The translations under genes were made by a program, and so were the position numbers. From Takakia lepidozioides (lineage: Eukaryota; Streptophyta; Takakiopsida; Takakiales; Takakiaceae), in assembly GCA_030704615.1 (NCBI GenBank), contig CM060732.1, positions 66,445,053 to 66,509,052 on the forward strand: 64,000 nucleotides of DNA. Reading direction: 5' to 3'. Shown one piece after another: positions 45,066 through 54,835 of this stretch; the first letter of the stretch is position 1, and every line of letters starts with the position of its first letter. The notes under the pieces were generated by a model, which worked only from the letters and a program-made list of their open reading frames with translations, was not told where the DNA came from and did no database searches.

Positions 45066-46083
45066 TATTGTGTGGCAGTATCCGGATAAAGGCATTTGCC
45101 TTCTGGACTTGTTTGGCGGGATCAGCACCGGATTGGCTGCTGTGCTATAGGCAGGTGTGTGGGTAAGGTGTTACATGTATGTGGAGAGGGATGTGACTGC
45201 ACGACGCGTCTCACAACGCCATGTTGCTCAGTTGGTACAGCAGTACCCTGCTTTGTTGCCAGTGTCTGCAGTTCGTGGATACCAACAAGCCTTGCCAGCA
45301 GACATTTCGTTGCTGGGGGCGCCGGATTTGGAGCAGGTTGGCTCCATTGATCTGGTAGTGGCAGGTTGGCCCTGCCAAGGGCATTCATCAGCCGGGCATG
45401 GCAATGGATTGCAAGACTCGAGGACGGGTCTGTTTTGGGAGATGGTGCGGATTTTGCGCCACTTGCAGCTTCATCAAGCTGTATCGCCAGCATACATCTT
45501 GGAGAATGTGCCACTGATGGGCGATTCTCAAGCCAGGGTGATGGCCAGTGTGCATCAAGTCCGGTCGTGGCTTGGGTTAGCAGTGTTGCTGGATGCAGCT
45601 GCAGTGGGATCACGGGCTCATCGTCCACGGCTATGGTGGACTAACTTGATGCCACCCGCACTGCTCAAGCGTGCATTTGATGGGGTGCAGCGGCCAACAC
45701 ACCTCATAGTGGACAGCATTTTGGACACAGGGAGGCAGTCTCAACGTGTGAGACACGATGACCGTTCGCCTTTGGCAGTGGTCAACAGGGTGGGTCAACC
45801 ACGAGCAGCATTACCTACACTGCTCAGCTTCCCAGGATCCCATGCTTTTCGGGATGGTGGACCTGGCCTCCTGTGGGATGCTCAGTTGCAACAGTTAGTG
45901 GAGCCTAATACCGACGAGCGAGAGCGGGCTATGGGATTTTCCACTGGGACCACGGCGGTGCCTTCTCTTTCTAAGGCATCACGTCGTCAGGTGTTGGGGC
46001 AAGCAATGGATCTCAATTGCTTGACCTGGATTATCAGCTGGCTATGGCTGAGCAACGTAGAGTGCGGAGTGCACTTCCCTTGA
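45066..46083 (+). pseudogene. DNMT3-like cytosine-5 DNA methyltransferase domain within pol
   Basis: Canonical order: motif I DLFGGISTGLAAVL (45106-45147, S-adenosylmethionine loop), YVERD (SAM-ribose Glu), motif IV VVAGWPCQGHSSAGHG with catalytic Cys at 45373-45375, motif VI ENVP (45502-45513), motif VIII RAHRPRLWWTN (45613-45645), a recognition region (SFPGSHAFRDGGPGLLWD), ERERAMGF (motif IX-like) and motif X RRQVLGQAMDLN (45982-46017). The motif VIII, ERERAMGF and motif X wording is nearest to DNMT3; the plant DRM enzymes have circularly permuted motifs, unlike this. No PWWP or ADD domain. One stop, TAG 45148-45150 just after motif I (CAG-like), kills it; the rest of the frame is open. It lies between protease and RT, so it would be a Pol product. 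De novo CG methylation is the known DNMT3 activity; self-methylation of the element's own DNA is inference. Confidence 0.9.
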
Positions 46084-46205
46084 CGGTCTCTGTGCCTACC
46101 GAGACGGTACAGGCAACGAGTGGGGGCGAGCCGGTGAGGACCACAGGGTGTAGACATCCATGGCACACGTGGGAGGTGCTTGAGGTCAGAGGGAGTTGGC
46201 AGCCA

Positions 46206-49093
46206 AGGCAGCTGTGATGGATGAGGTTGGGGATTCTTCTCGGGATGAGGAGGTTCTCAATGATGAGATGATGGGGCAGGATGAGGCCTTGTCATTGACT
46301 GAGCAGGAAGGGAGTATTGCTCAAGAGGTTGCAGCATAGCAACCACGGGACGCGTCCTCTACCTCTAAGCCCACTGGACTTAAGGTTGCAGTTACGGAGG
46401 ACAATTGGGAGCCTGACATTGGACCCATTGTCACCGGAGGAGAGAGACGACGTATACGGCGGTTCCTGAGGGCTTACAGGAATTGCTTTGCCTTCAGTTT
46501 GAAGGACTTGGGAGCACTGAAGGGTCAAGAGATCCGTATTGAGTTGGCCACTGACACGCCAATCTTTCGGAGACCCTATAGATACAGTGACATAGAGAGG
46601 TCTTTGATTCAGATGAGGACTCAAGATCTCTGGGAGGCAGGTTTGGTGGAGCTCTTTGGTGGAGAGTATGCTTCAGCCACAGTGATGCCAGCCAAGAAGG
46701 ATGTCTATGGCAATTGGACGGAGAGACGTATGTGCGGTGATTACCGGTCTGTAAATCGTCAGACCAAGTCCAATAGGTATGCCATGCCGAAACCAGAGGA
46801 GATCTTTGATGCCATTGGGCATTCCAAGGTCTTTAGCACATTGGATTTACGATCCGGATATCACCAGTTGCCGATCAAGGAGGCGGATAAGCAAAAGACG
46901 ACATTCTGGGGGATCAATGAGCACGGGAAAGATTGCCTATACCAGTGGCGGTTCTTACCATTTGGGCTTAAAAATGCTCCCGCTGAGTTTCAAAGAGTCA
47001 TGGACAGGATTCTAGCAGGGGTGGAGTTTGCTCGGTGCTACATAGATGACATCATCATCTTTAGTGCTACGGTGGAGGAGCATGAGAGACACCTTCAGGG
47101 GGTATTTGAGCGCTTGAGGGCGCACGGATTGAAGTTACATCCGGGAAAGTGCAAGTTTTTCCACAACCAGATTGAGTATCTGGGTCACATGATATATCCT
47201 GGAGGATTGGGGGTACAGCAGACTAAAGTAGAGTCCATTGCACAGGTTCCACGCCCCACGGATGTGAGCCGAGTTCGAGCTTTCATGGGGTTAGCAAACT
47301 ATTACAGACGGTTTGTTAAGGGATTTAGTGCCATTGCAAAGGCTCTAACCAAGCTGACCAAGGTGGACCAAGAGTGGCAGTGGGAAGATGAGCAAGAACA
47401 AGCTTTTCAAGAGCTCAAGGCGAGGTTGACCTCGGCGCCCATCTTGAGACGACCTATCAGGGGGCGTCCTTTTCAGCTGCATACAGATTGGAGCATGTTG
47501 GGGCTTGGAGCGGTGCTCACACAGGTGGATGATGAGGGAAGAGAGTTCGTAGTGGCTTATGCTAGCCGCTCGAACAATGCTGCAGAGTCTAAGTATAGCT
47601 CATATGAGGGAGAATGCTTAGCTGCAGTGTGGGCCGTGGCACACTTCAGGTGCTATCTATACGGCAATCTCTTCACCCTTGTCACGGATCACCAACCACT
47701 CAAGTGGTTGATGGAGTCAGACAAGCTTACGGGGAAGCTTGCACGGTGGGCACTCATCCTTCAAGAGTATGACTTTCAGGTGGTGCATCGACCGGGTTTG
47801 GTCAATCGCAATGCAGATGGGTTGAGTCGCAATCCATGCACGAGCCAGCAGGATGACACTGGAGCTCGGTGGCATGGTGAGACAGACGAGGAGATGGTGC
47901 CCGGATGGCATGCATCTGCATTTCTGTGTATCTTGGCAGCGGACGGCCAGGTTGGACCTGCAACAGGGATGACTGTAGATCAAGTGTCTGAGGACCCTGA
48001 GGCCAGCAATGAGCAAGGTGATGCCAAAGATATACATGAGGATTCAGTTGTGTCGGACTACCTCCGCACTGGAGACACTGCAGCCACTGTGACTGCCAAG
48101 GAGAGGGATCGGATCCTACAACGAGCCAAGAGGTTCAAGTGGGAGGGGACACACCTACTCCGAGTATGGGAGGATGGTCGAGTGAGGATTGTGCCTCACC
48201 CAACACAGCGGGCACGGTTAGTGCGGCATGCCCATGAGGAGTTGGGGCATTTTGGGGTGCGACGCACTCATAGTCTACTGCAGGGGCAGTATTGGTAGCG
48301 TGGTATGCACACAGAGGTGCAACAATTTGTGGCTAGGTGCATGGTGTGTGACAGGGTGCGTGCTTCATTCAACGCCCCTACTCCACAATTGCACCCTCTT
48401 CCGATCATGGGATTGGGCTACAGGTGGAGTCTTGACTTCGTAGGGCCGTTGCCACTGACCATGCGCCACAACAAGTACATGTTGGTGATGGTGGAGCACT
48501 TCTCCAAGTGGATTGAATTGGTTCCATTGCCTGATAAGGCTAGTGAGGGAGCTGCGTATGCATTCTTGGATTGTGTGCTTAGCCGATTCGGTGCTCCAGC
48601 TGAGGTACTCACGGACCAAGGGAGAGAGTTCTTGGGGGAGTTTCAGGCTTTGTGTAACAAGGCCTTGATAGACTACCGCACCACTTCTCGGGATCATCCT
48701 GAAGCCGATGGCTTGGCAGAGAGAGTTGTTCAGACAGTAAAGAGGGGTTTGCGCAAGTATGGCTTGCAGAAGGGACACCTAGGAGATTGGGACCTTCAGT
48801 TACCCTGGTTAGCCATGGGCTACAGGTTCAGCAAGCAAGCATCACTTGCCTCCTTCTCACCATACTTTCTTCTCTTTTGCCGAGAGCCGGATTTACCTAC
48901 ATCCATTCGCAGAGAAGCTGCTACAGTTCTTAACCTTGACGATCCGGATGTGTGGGCACGTGCATGTGAGCAGCGTGCAGAGTTGTTCAAGAAAGTCATG
49001 CCAATGGCTTTTGAGAACCTTGCCATTGCACAACACCATGATACGTTGAGGTATGCTAGGATAGTAGGAGTGGATACAACCATGGAAGGCTAA
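46206..49093 (+). pseudogene. Reverse transcriptase, RNase H and integrase of Ty3/gypsy pol
   Basis: RT: YRSVNRQTKSNRYAMPKPEE, STLDLRSGYHQLPI (first Asp), FLPFGLKNAPAEFQRVMD, and the catalytic YIDD in FARCYIDDIIIFS (~47040). RNase H: LHTDWSMLGLGAVL, SSYEGECLAAVWAV, LVTDHQPLKWL, NADGLSR. Integrase: an N-terminal zinc site (HAHEELGHFG..CMVCDRV), then DDE residues in SLDFVGPLP, VLTDQGREFLG and DGLAERVVQTVKRGL. TAG 46337 lies in the linker before RT, TAG 48296-48298 (TGG-like) interrupts the zinc site, and a frameshift near 49060 affects the tail. The 599-codon RT-RNase H frame (46499-48298) is otherwise intact. Confidence 0.92.
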
Positions 49094-49309
49094 CAAGAAA
49101 CACAAGGCCCAACTACTAGGAGACCTTGAACACACGAGGTCCTGGCTCAAGTTCACAGATTGCAAGACGGCAACTAACGATGGGGCTACTCTTGTACCCG
49201 GCCTCTTGGTCTATAGGGTTTGAGTGCAATATGGACAGTGATAGAGGACTTAGTATGGCTGTGGCTATTATATCTTGTAGCTATCTGGAGTTAGAGGGAC
49301 CTATCCACC

Positions 49310-49323
49310 AGCTAGGGGGGCGA
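49310..49323 (+). other. Polypurine tract (plus-strand primer)
   Basis: AGCTAGGGGGGCGA immediately precedes TTGTGGCAG, where the 3' LTR begins with TG. Position and composition fit the plus-strand priming site of a Ty3 element. Confidence 0.75.
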
Positions 49324-49324
49324 T

Positions 49325-49769
49325 TGTGGCAGACTACTTTATTGTGCATATATGTGTGGTGTGGTTTGGACAGCGATGTAGTTGTGTAGCGATATGTATG
49401 CGCACGACAGCTGTCAAGTTAAATAAGCACAGTGTGAAAACAACTAGAATAAAGCTAGTTATTTGTATTTAACACTTGGATTTAGGTCAAGTGTTAAATC
49501 AGGTGTCAAGTTTAGTTTGACACCTGAACCGCCTTATCTTCACGAGAGCGGCAGTCGCGTAGCTCATCTCTCTCGAGTTGAGCCTGCGCGACCAAGCTCT
49601 TTCATGCGTTTAGATCTGAGTGTGCTTATGATGGGAGTGTAGGTTGTTGTGGGGTGGAGTCCCCATAGCGTGGGGTGCCCCTGGCTCGACTTCTATTTTA
49701 AAGAGTGATAGAGATGGATTTCATATTTCTTGTGTTGAGAGTGTGTGTCCTTTTTAGCTTGTTTATCAT
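49325..49769 (+). repeat. 3' LTR, cut short at its 3' end
   Basis: Begins TGTGGCAGACTAC. U3 includes two nested hairpins: TTAACACTTG with CAAGTGTTAA (49470-49498) and AGGTGTCAA with TTGACACCT (49501-49525). From 49516 it matches the 5' LTR fragment. It ends at TTTATCA and runs straight into a second copy of the LTR's first 85 bp. Confidence 0.8.
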
Positions 49770-49854
49770 TGTGGCAGACTACTTTATTGTGCATATATGT
49801 GTGGTGTGGTTTGGACAGCGATGTAGTTGTGTAGCGATATGTATGCGCACGACA
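49770..49854 (+). repeat. Extra copy of the first 85 bp of the LTR
   Basis: TGTGGCAGACTACTTTATTG to GCGCACGACA duplicates 49325-49409. It joins the truncated 3' LTR to the repeated MULE flank that starts at 49861 and marks a rearrangement junction. Confidence 0.8.
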
Positions 49855-49860
49855 ATTGGC

Positions 49861-50121
49861 CCTGGACAAATCTTAGAATGTAGGTAAAATTAAGCGGCAA
49901 ACATGTGAATGGAAGGAATCATTCATGAACATGGAAATACGAGTTCTGCTTTCAATCTTTGCACCTGAGGAAATAGTCTACAGGACAAGAAAGAGGGAAC
50001 TCTATACCATGGAGGAGATCACAATGTTTCAAACCACTCCCTTGGTGCACTCTGGACAAGCGATTCTCATCCTTCTTTTAATTGTTGGACGATCGACTGT
50101 TGTTGTTGATGGCAACCAATC
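49861..50121 (+). repeat. MULE flank, second copy
   Basis: Near-identical to 37392-37650 and ends with the same CAACCAATC (50113-50121). Its presence on both sides of the retrotransposon shows that the flank was duplicated or that two alleles were joined. Confidence 0.85.
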
Positions 50122-50243
50122 CAACGACGCAATGGCATGAGCGTTGCGCGTGAGCGTACGCTCACGCCAGCTGACGTGGCGTGAGCCTGCACACACGTTG
50201 ACGTGGCGTGAGCGTCATGTCAGCATGCTGATGTGGCGGTAAA

Positions 50244-50645
50244 TATCGGATTCAAATTCGAAATGATGACGATCCCGAAGATAAGCAAGTCGACAACGAC
50301 TTTTCATATGAGTAAGTGCGAAACCCTCGTTGGGAGCCATACTCAATTTCTCAATAACATCAAAGTTACAGTAATAACTTTTTCAGGCTGTCTTTCAGGA
50401 AAGGCAACGGTGGATCTTCAGGAGATACAGTCATTTCTGGCGAGTCTGTTTTCGACAGCCCCCTTTCCAATTTTCTGCTTCCTGTTTATGCCGAAACAAT
50501 GGCACTTCACGCGGCCGAGTCCCTATCCCCTGACTTTTTACTGCCCAGCCGTAGGTGTATCCAGCGTGGATCCGGTGTTCTAAAATACTTAGACTTAGAT
50601 GCAGAGGAAGCGGGGATGCATTGTACTGACTCTGAGTCAGACTGA
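50244..50645 (+). pseudogene. Last two exons of an unidentified gene carried by the small MULE
   Basis: Exon 50244-50311 (DDDPEDKQVDNDFSYE) ends at GA|GTAAGT; the 75-bp intron ends TTTTTCAG at 50386; the last exon 50387-50645 reads LSFRKGNGGSS, then SPLSNFLLPVYAETMALHAA, SRRCIQRGSGVLKYLDLDAE and ends CTDSESD-stop. The splice phases agree (GA+G = Glu), which argues that both exons are real. The 5' part of the gene is missing at the MULE end. No family recognised. In MULE orientation it is antisense to the transposase. Confidence 0.55.
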
Positions 50646-50799
50646 ACTATATTCTTTTAATATTCATTTTCATACTATCTGGAAAACGTTGAATCCCCTT
50701 CCTCCACCGTAGTTGTTCCTTTAGAACAAATAATAACCACAGAATCAACTTTCATTTAAATTGCAATATGTATGAATCCATCTCTCAAACCTCCCTGAC

Positions 50800-51130
50800 T
50801 CTTCTCATATCCATTGTGCATTCATCTACAGTGTATTCATGCGTGCTCCATTCATGAATGTTTTCCTTTGTTCAACATCCATTGTACATTCATCCTCTGT
50901 ACTCTTTAATCCACCCCACAAACCTTCCACACTCATTTCATATACGTTGTGCATTCATCAAAAGTTTTGGTCATGCATCTTCCTGTCATGAATTTTTGTC
51001 ATTGCTCAACATCCATTATACATTCATCCATTTTACTCTTATCCATCCCTCATTCATCCATCTACATTCATTTTTCACACTCATCCATCTGTTTATCATC
51101 CAACTGTACATTCATCCATCCTTTATTCAA
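50800..51130. repeat. CATTCATCC-rich degenerate repeat
   Basis: The word CATTCATCC or a close variant recurs more than ten times, with TTGTGCATTCATC spacing units of roughly 80-90 bp. The same words (as GGATGAATG) occur in likely introns near 8370 and 10200, near 11200 and 15560, and in the flank at 56430. Confidence 0.55.
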
Positions 51131-51544
51131 TGCCTTTTATTATGTCGTCCAGCTTCTTTCCGCGGTAAAGGGTGCCAATCCGCGGGAATACACTCCACGT
51201 GGTGACGCGGCCTTCACGTGTGATGACGTGGAGTGAGCCCCGTGATGTGGCATTGGCGCAAGGTGACATGGCGTGATCGCAGTTGCGCTCACGTGACCAG
51301 GCTCACGCCGAGGCATCCCTGCAACCAATCTATAGTGTTCTGCACAAAGCTTTGAGCTAAGTATCATGAGGAAGCTCACGAAGAGCTAGAAGAAATAGCT
51401 TCAAAGTTAGGGCTTGGGCATTGATAGGTCTGATTCCAGCCCGAACTAATGATACCCGGATCGTATGGACCGACAATACAATTTTCTTTAACACTTCCAC
51501 ATGTGATTGTCTGAATTAGTTCATGGCGAGCCAGTGTAATTATC

Positions 51545-51551
51545 TATAAAA
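51545..51551 (+). promoter_or_regulatory. TATA box of the broken second gene copy
   Basis: TATAAAA at the position equivalent to 31656-31663, with the same downstream initiator-like CTCCCTCTCACT. Confidence 0.6.
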
Positions 51552-52457
51552 CCATACTCCAAGCAACTCCCTCTCACTCATGAGCAGGATTTTGATCGTC
51601 TTCATGTTGCCAGCTGCTGTTGTTATTGTCGATTTTCAGATCCGCAGGTGTGTGACCCACTAGTCTCTTCTAGTGGAAGCGGAGATCTTATGCGCACGTT
51701 GCGCATAGTCTGCGTCACTCCATTTTGCGGCCCTAAAACTGCTGCAAGGTCCACATGGGTGTATCATTTAGCTCCGTAAGTGCTATTTACGAGTCTGCCA
51801 GCCGCTACCTAGGTCTCCAGAGGTACTTGAATGAACGACTTGTAAAACGGTTCCTATATCTAAGATTCAAAGGACTAGCAGTGGGGACTTTGAAGGGGAA
51901 GGTTCACAACTGTGTGAGCGAAAAGCTTGGTTGGAAGAGGTGTAAGGAGATCTGCAATGACCCTTCCTGCATGACTCTCGAGAACATACATTATTGCCAG
52001 ACTGGCATTAGCAAGACTAAGGGAATATTGAGAGCACTCCTTTTAAGGTAGAAACACCCAAATATGAGCAGGTCTCAAAATGGACCCCTATTTTTGGGGT
52101 GTAAAGTGGTTTTTGCCTGCCCTTAAACGGCGACCTTACTGCCAACGGGCTGATTTAGGTTCCTTCATGGGCATTGTGGGCCCCATGGTGCTTTGTTAGG
52201 TGAACAAAAACGTAATGAATATTGTGACCAGCGTATTTGCCAAATGGAGGCGTATTAATAAAGCTGAGTGCTAATGTACGCACGTTGTTATTCTAATTAA
52301 CTCTGCATGGGGTTTAGGATTGATCAGATATGCTCTGATTTGTTTTTTAAAATGCCTTGGCGGCTGCTCAATTTCAAATTCACAGGGTTCCATTCACTCT
52401 GCCTGCATGTATAACTTCATTACGACTATTGCACACAACTTCGCAACTACAGGTTCT

Positions 52458-52682
52458 CATTCATGTGTAGGGAGCATAGTTTGGAGATTGGCTCAGCATT
52501 GATTTACACTTCAGTTAATCCAGTCCATTACTATTGATTGATGTGCAGGGAGCATAGTTTGGAGATTGGAATCCCATTAGTTTACACTTCAGTTAATCCA
52601 GTACATTATTACTAATTCATGTGCAGGGAGCATAGTTTGAAGATTGGCTTAGTTTACACTTCAGTTAATCTAGTTTATTACT
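52458..52682 (+). repeat. Three tandem copies of a 60-85-bp unit in the pogo element
   Basis: GTAGGGAGCATAGTTTGGAG, then TTTACACTTCAGTTAATCCA and TATTACTA recur at about 52475, 52550 and 52625. They lie just upstream of the transposase ATG and could be regulatory or transposase-binding. Confidence 0.75.
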
Positions 52683-52694
52683 AAGTGTATATTC

Positions 52695-54835
52695 ATGAGT
52701 GAGGAGTGTGCAACAGCGATGGACTTGAATTTCAGGCCCAGCCAAGCTTTTCAATTGTTGCCAGATACCGAGGTAGCTGATGATAGCGATGGAACGCAGA
52801 TCAGTAGCCAACCACTCACAAGTGACTCAGATGATGGATACAATGAAAGGTATAAACATGCAAATGATGGAGGTCAAAGTGAGGATGATGGCCTTGAAAA
52901 TTTCCAGTGGGGCCAGGGAGAGGATTCCCAAGTTGAATTTCAGGTGGGCCAAGCCCAAGCCCAAGATCAAGTTGAATTTCAGGTGGACCAAGGCCAACGT
53001 CAACCAGCATCTGCAGTACAGCTACACCAGACAACAACATTGCCAGAGACAAATACTGAAGGACCTGCCGACATTAACACTCTTCGATCTGATGGACCTG
53101 CTATGCGTGGGGGCCGCCCAAGGAGAGGGAGGAGGCCTCTCAAGAATGGAAACTGGACTGATGAACAATTGCGAGGTGTCGTGGCTGCCGTTGACCGTGG
53201 AGACAGCATCAGATCCGCAGCAAGGATGTTTGAAGTACCTGCAACAAGTCTGAGAAACCACGTTTATGGCGTTACTACCAGTAGGAAGAGAGGCAGCAAA
53301 TGGACATTAAACGCCAAGGAAGAAGCTGAACTAGTCTAGTACATTGAAAAAATGCAAGATATCGGGCATCCCTTGACACTAACTCAACTACGTCTGAAGG
53401 TGGCTGAAGTTACGCAAGAGAGAGTCACATCTTTCACAAATGGAATCCTGGGCTGGGGTGGGTGAGATGGTTCAGGTCACGACATCCACATCTTTCATTG
53501 AGAGTAGCTGAAGTACTAGCGACTGGGAGGGCCAAGGGACTATGTCCAGAGAACGTAAAGACGTTCTATGCTAACCTGAAACTGATGTATGAGAAGCATA
53601 ACTATGGGCCAACAAGGATATGGAATTGTGACGAGTCCGGGGCCCAAGCTGGGCGAAACAGAGGTGTTGTTGTGCTGGCCAAGACCGGATCCAGATCTGT
53701 TCATTCTATAACACCAGATCAGAGGGAGTGGCTGAGCGTCCTCACCTGCATGAATGCTGCATGAAGTTATATCCCAAACTTCTACATATTCAAAGGGAAA
53801 AGATTCCGTCACAATTACATTCACAAATGTGCAACAATGGCAATGCAAAGAAAAGCATGGATGACTGCAATATTGTTTCACAAGTGGATATCACATTTTC
53901 TGGAATCAGCAAAGGCAATGGGCAATGACATTACCGTCATGGCAGGAAAGATGGGGCCGGCAGAATGTTTCTCAGGGCCGGGGACACCAGACCTGCACGC
54001 CGAGGAGATCAGGCCAGAATCAATGGACGAGGATACACCTGAGGGGGAGGTAGAAGACATATTTTCTGCCCTTCATGTGGAAGAGGTGTTGGGCAACCAT
54101 GTGCCCAGCATATAAGAGAATCACCACCACTATTTTGTGGTGGTCGAAGAGCCAGATGAGGATGGGCGCAATGACCAGGAAAGGGGCGATGACAACCAGC
54201 CACACTTTCGTAGTAGCCAGGAGTCCTTAGTGCAGCTCGATGATGACGCAAACTGGGAGATGGTTCCCAGCCAGCCAATGGTCCCTTCATCAATCTCCCG
54301 ATTCTTGACGCTCCCAGAGGCTCCTGCAGTCAATCGAAGGGTAAGAGCATCAGGAGATGAACCTGTTATAGACTACAGCAAGTCAATTATAATGACATCT
54401 GATGTATACTTGGCAGCACTAGAGCAAAAAGTGAGACTAAAAGAAGAAGCAACCCAAGCTCGTGAGCAGAAAAAAGAGGAGACCCTGTAAGGTAAAGCAA
54501 AGCGGGCAGCCGAGAAGATCGAGAAAGATGCTCTCAAGAAGGCCCGAACACAAGAGCGACTGGCCAGGAGGGCCTTTGACGCCAAGTGGTCGGCACGAGC
54601 CTGCAGCGAGGCAGGAGAATGTCTGCATGCAGCAATCAAAGCAAACAACCCCTCCCCCAAGCATGCATGGATCGCCCCATTGTGCAGGTGGGCTCCACCA
54701 ATCTGTAAACACAATAAAAAAATTGCTATTGCTAAACGTCAGGCAAAGGCCCGAGGGGAAGACACAAGTCATCTGCAGGTCGTAGGAGTGCCATGGGCGC
54801 ATCAACCAGGTTCGGGACCACCTGTTGTAGAGTGA
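52695..54835 (+). pseudogene. Pogo-like transposase with part of the catalytic core missing
   Basis: Acidic N-terminus, then a pipsqueak-type helix-turn-helix (NWTDEQLRGVVAAVDRGDSI..VPATSLRNHVYG), a CENP-B-type DNA-binding part (WVRWFRSRHPHLS), and the first DDE block (RIWNCDESGAQ, then PDQREWLSVL, YIPNFYIFKGKRF, KAWMTAILFHKW). After MGNDITV the sequence jumps to an acidic C-terminal tail (RFLTLPEAPAVN..DYSKSIIMTSDVYL), so the second and third catalytic acids are absent. Breaks: TAG 53337 (CAG-like), a frameshift near 53455, TGA 53762, TAA 54113, TAA 54488. Confidence 0.82.

Larger units (their letters stand above)
38240..49769 (+). mobile_element. Ty3/gypsy LTR retrotransposon encoding a DNA methyltransferase
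   Basis: Order: partial 5' LTR (38240-38491+), non-coding leader holding a foreign ribosomal P-protein fragment, unknown ORF (40801-41628), gag, aspartic protease, DNMT3-like methyltransferase, RT, RNase H, integrase, polypurine tract (49310-49323) and 3' LTR (49325-49769). The RT-RH-integrase order defines the Ty3 type. No chromodomain is visible. Every coding part carries stops or frameshifts, so this copy is dead, although the domains are well preserved. Both LTR edges are damaged and no target duplication can be read. The element sits in MULE sequence on its left and abuts a repeat of the MULE flank on its right. Confidence 0.9.
50122..51321. mobile_element. Small non-autonomous MULE (1.2 kb) with 9-bp target duplication
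   Basis: CAACCAATC lies at 50113-50121 and at 51322-51330. The left end (CAACGACGCAATGGCATGAG) matches the right end of the 15341-21464 MULE, and the right end (GCATCCCTG reading outward) matches its left end. The duplicated empty site in copy 1 (~30915, CCACCAATCTGTAG) confirms the borders. It contains no transposase; instead it holds a two-exon gene end (50244-50645), which makes it Pack-MULE-like. Confidence 0.88.

Noticed and set aside
48900-49325. Chromodomain at the integrase C-terminus (chromovirus)
   Set aside because: After the integrase core the sequence frameshifts and no chromodomain-like aromatic pattern is visible before the polypurine tract.
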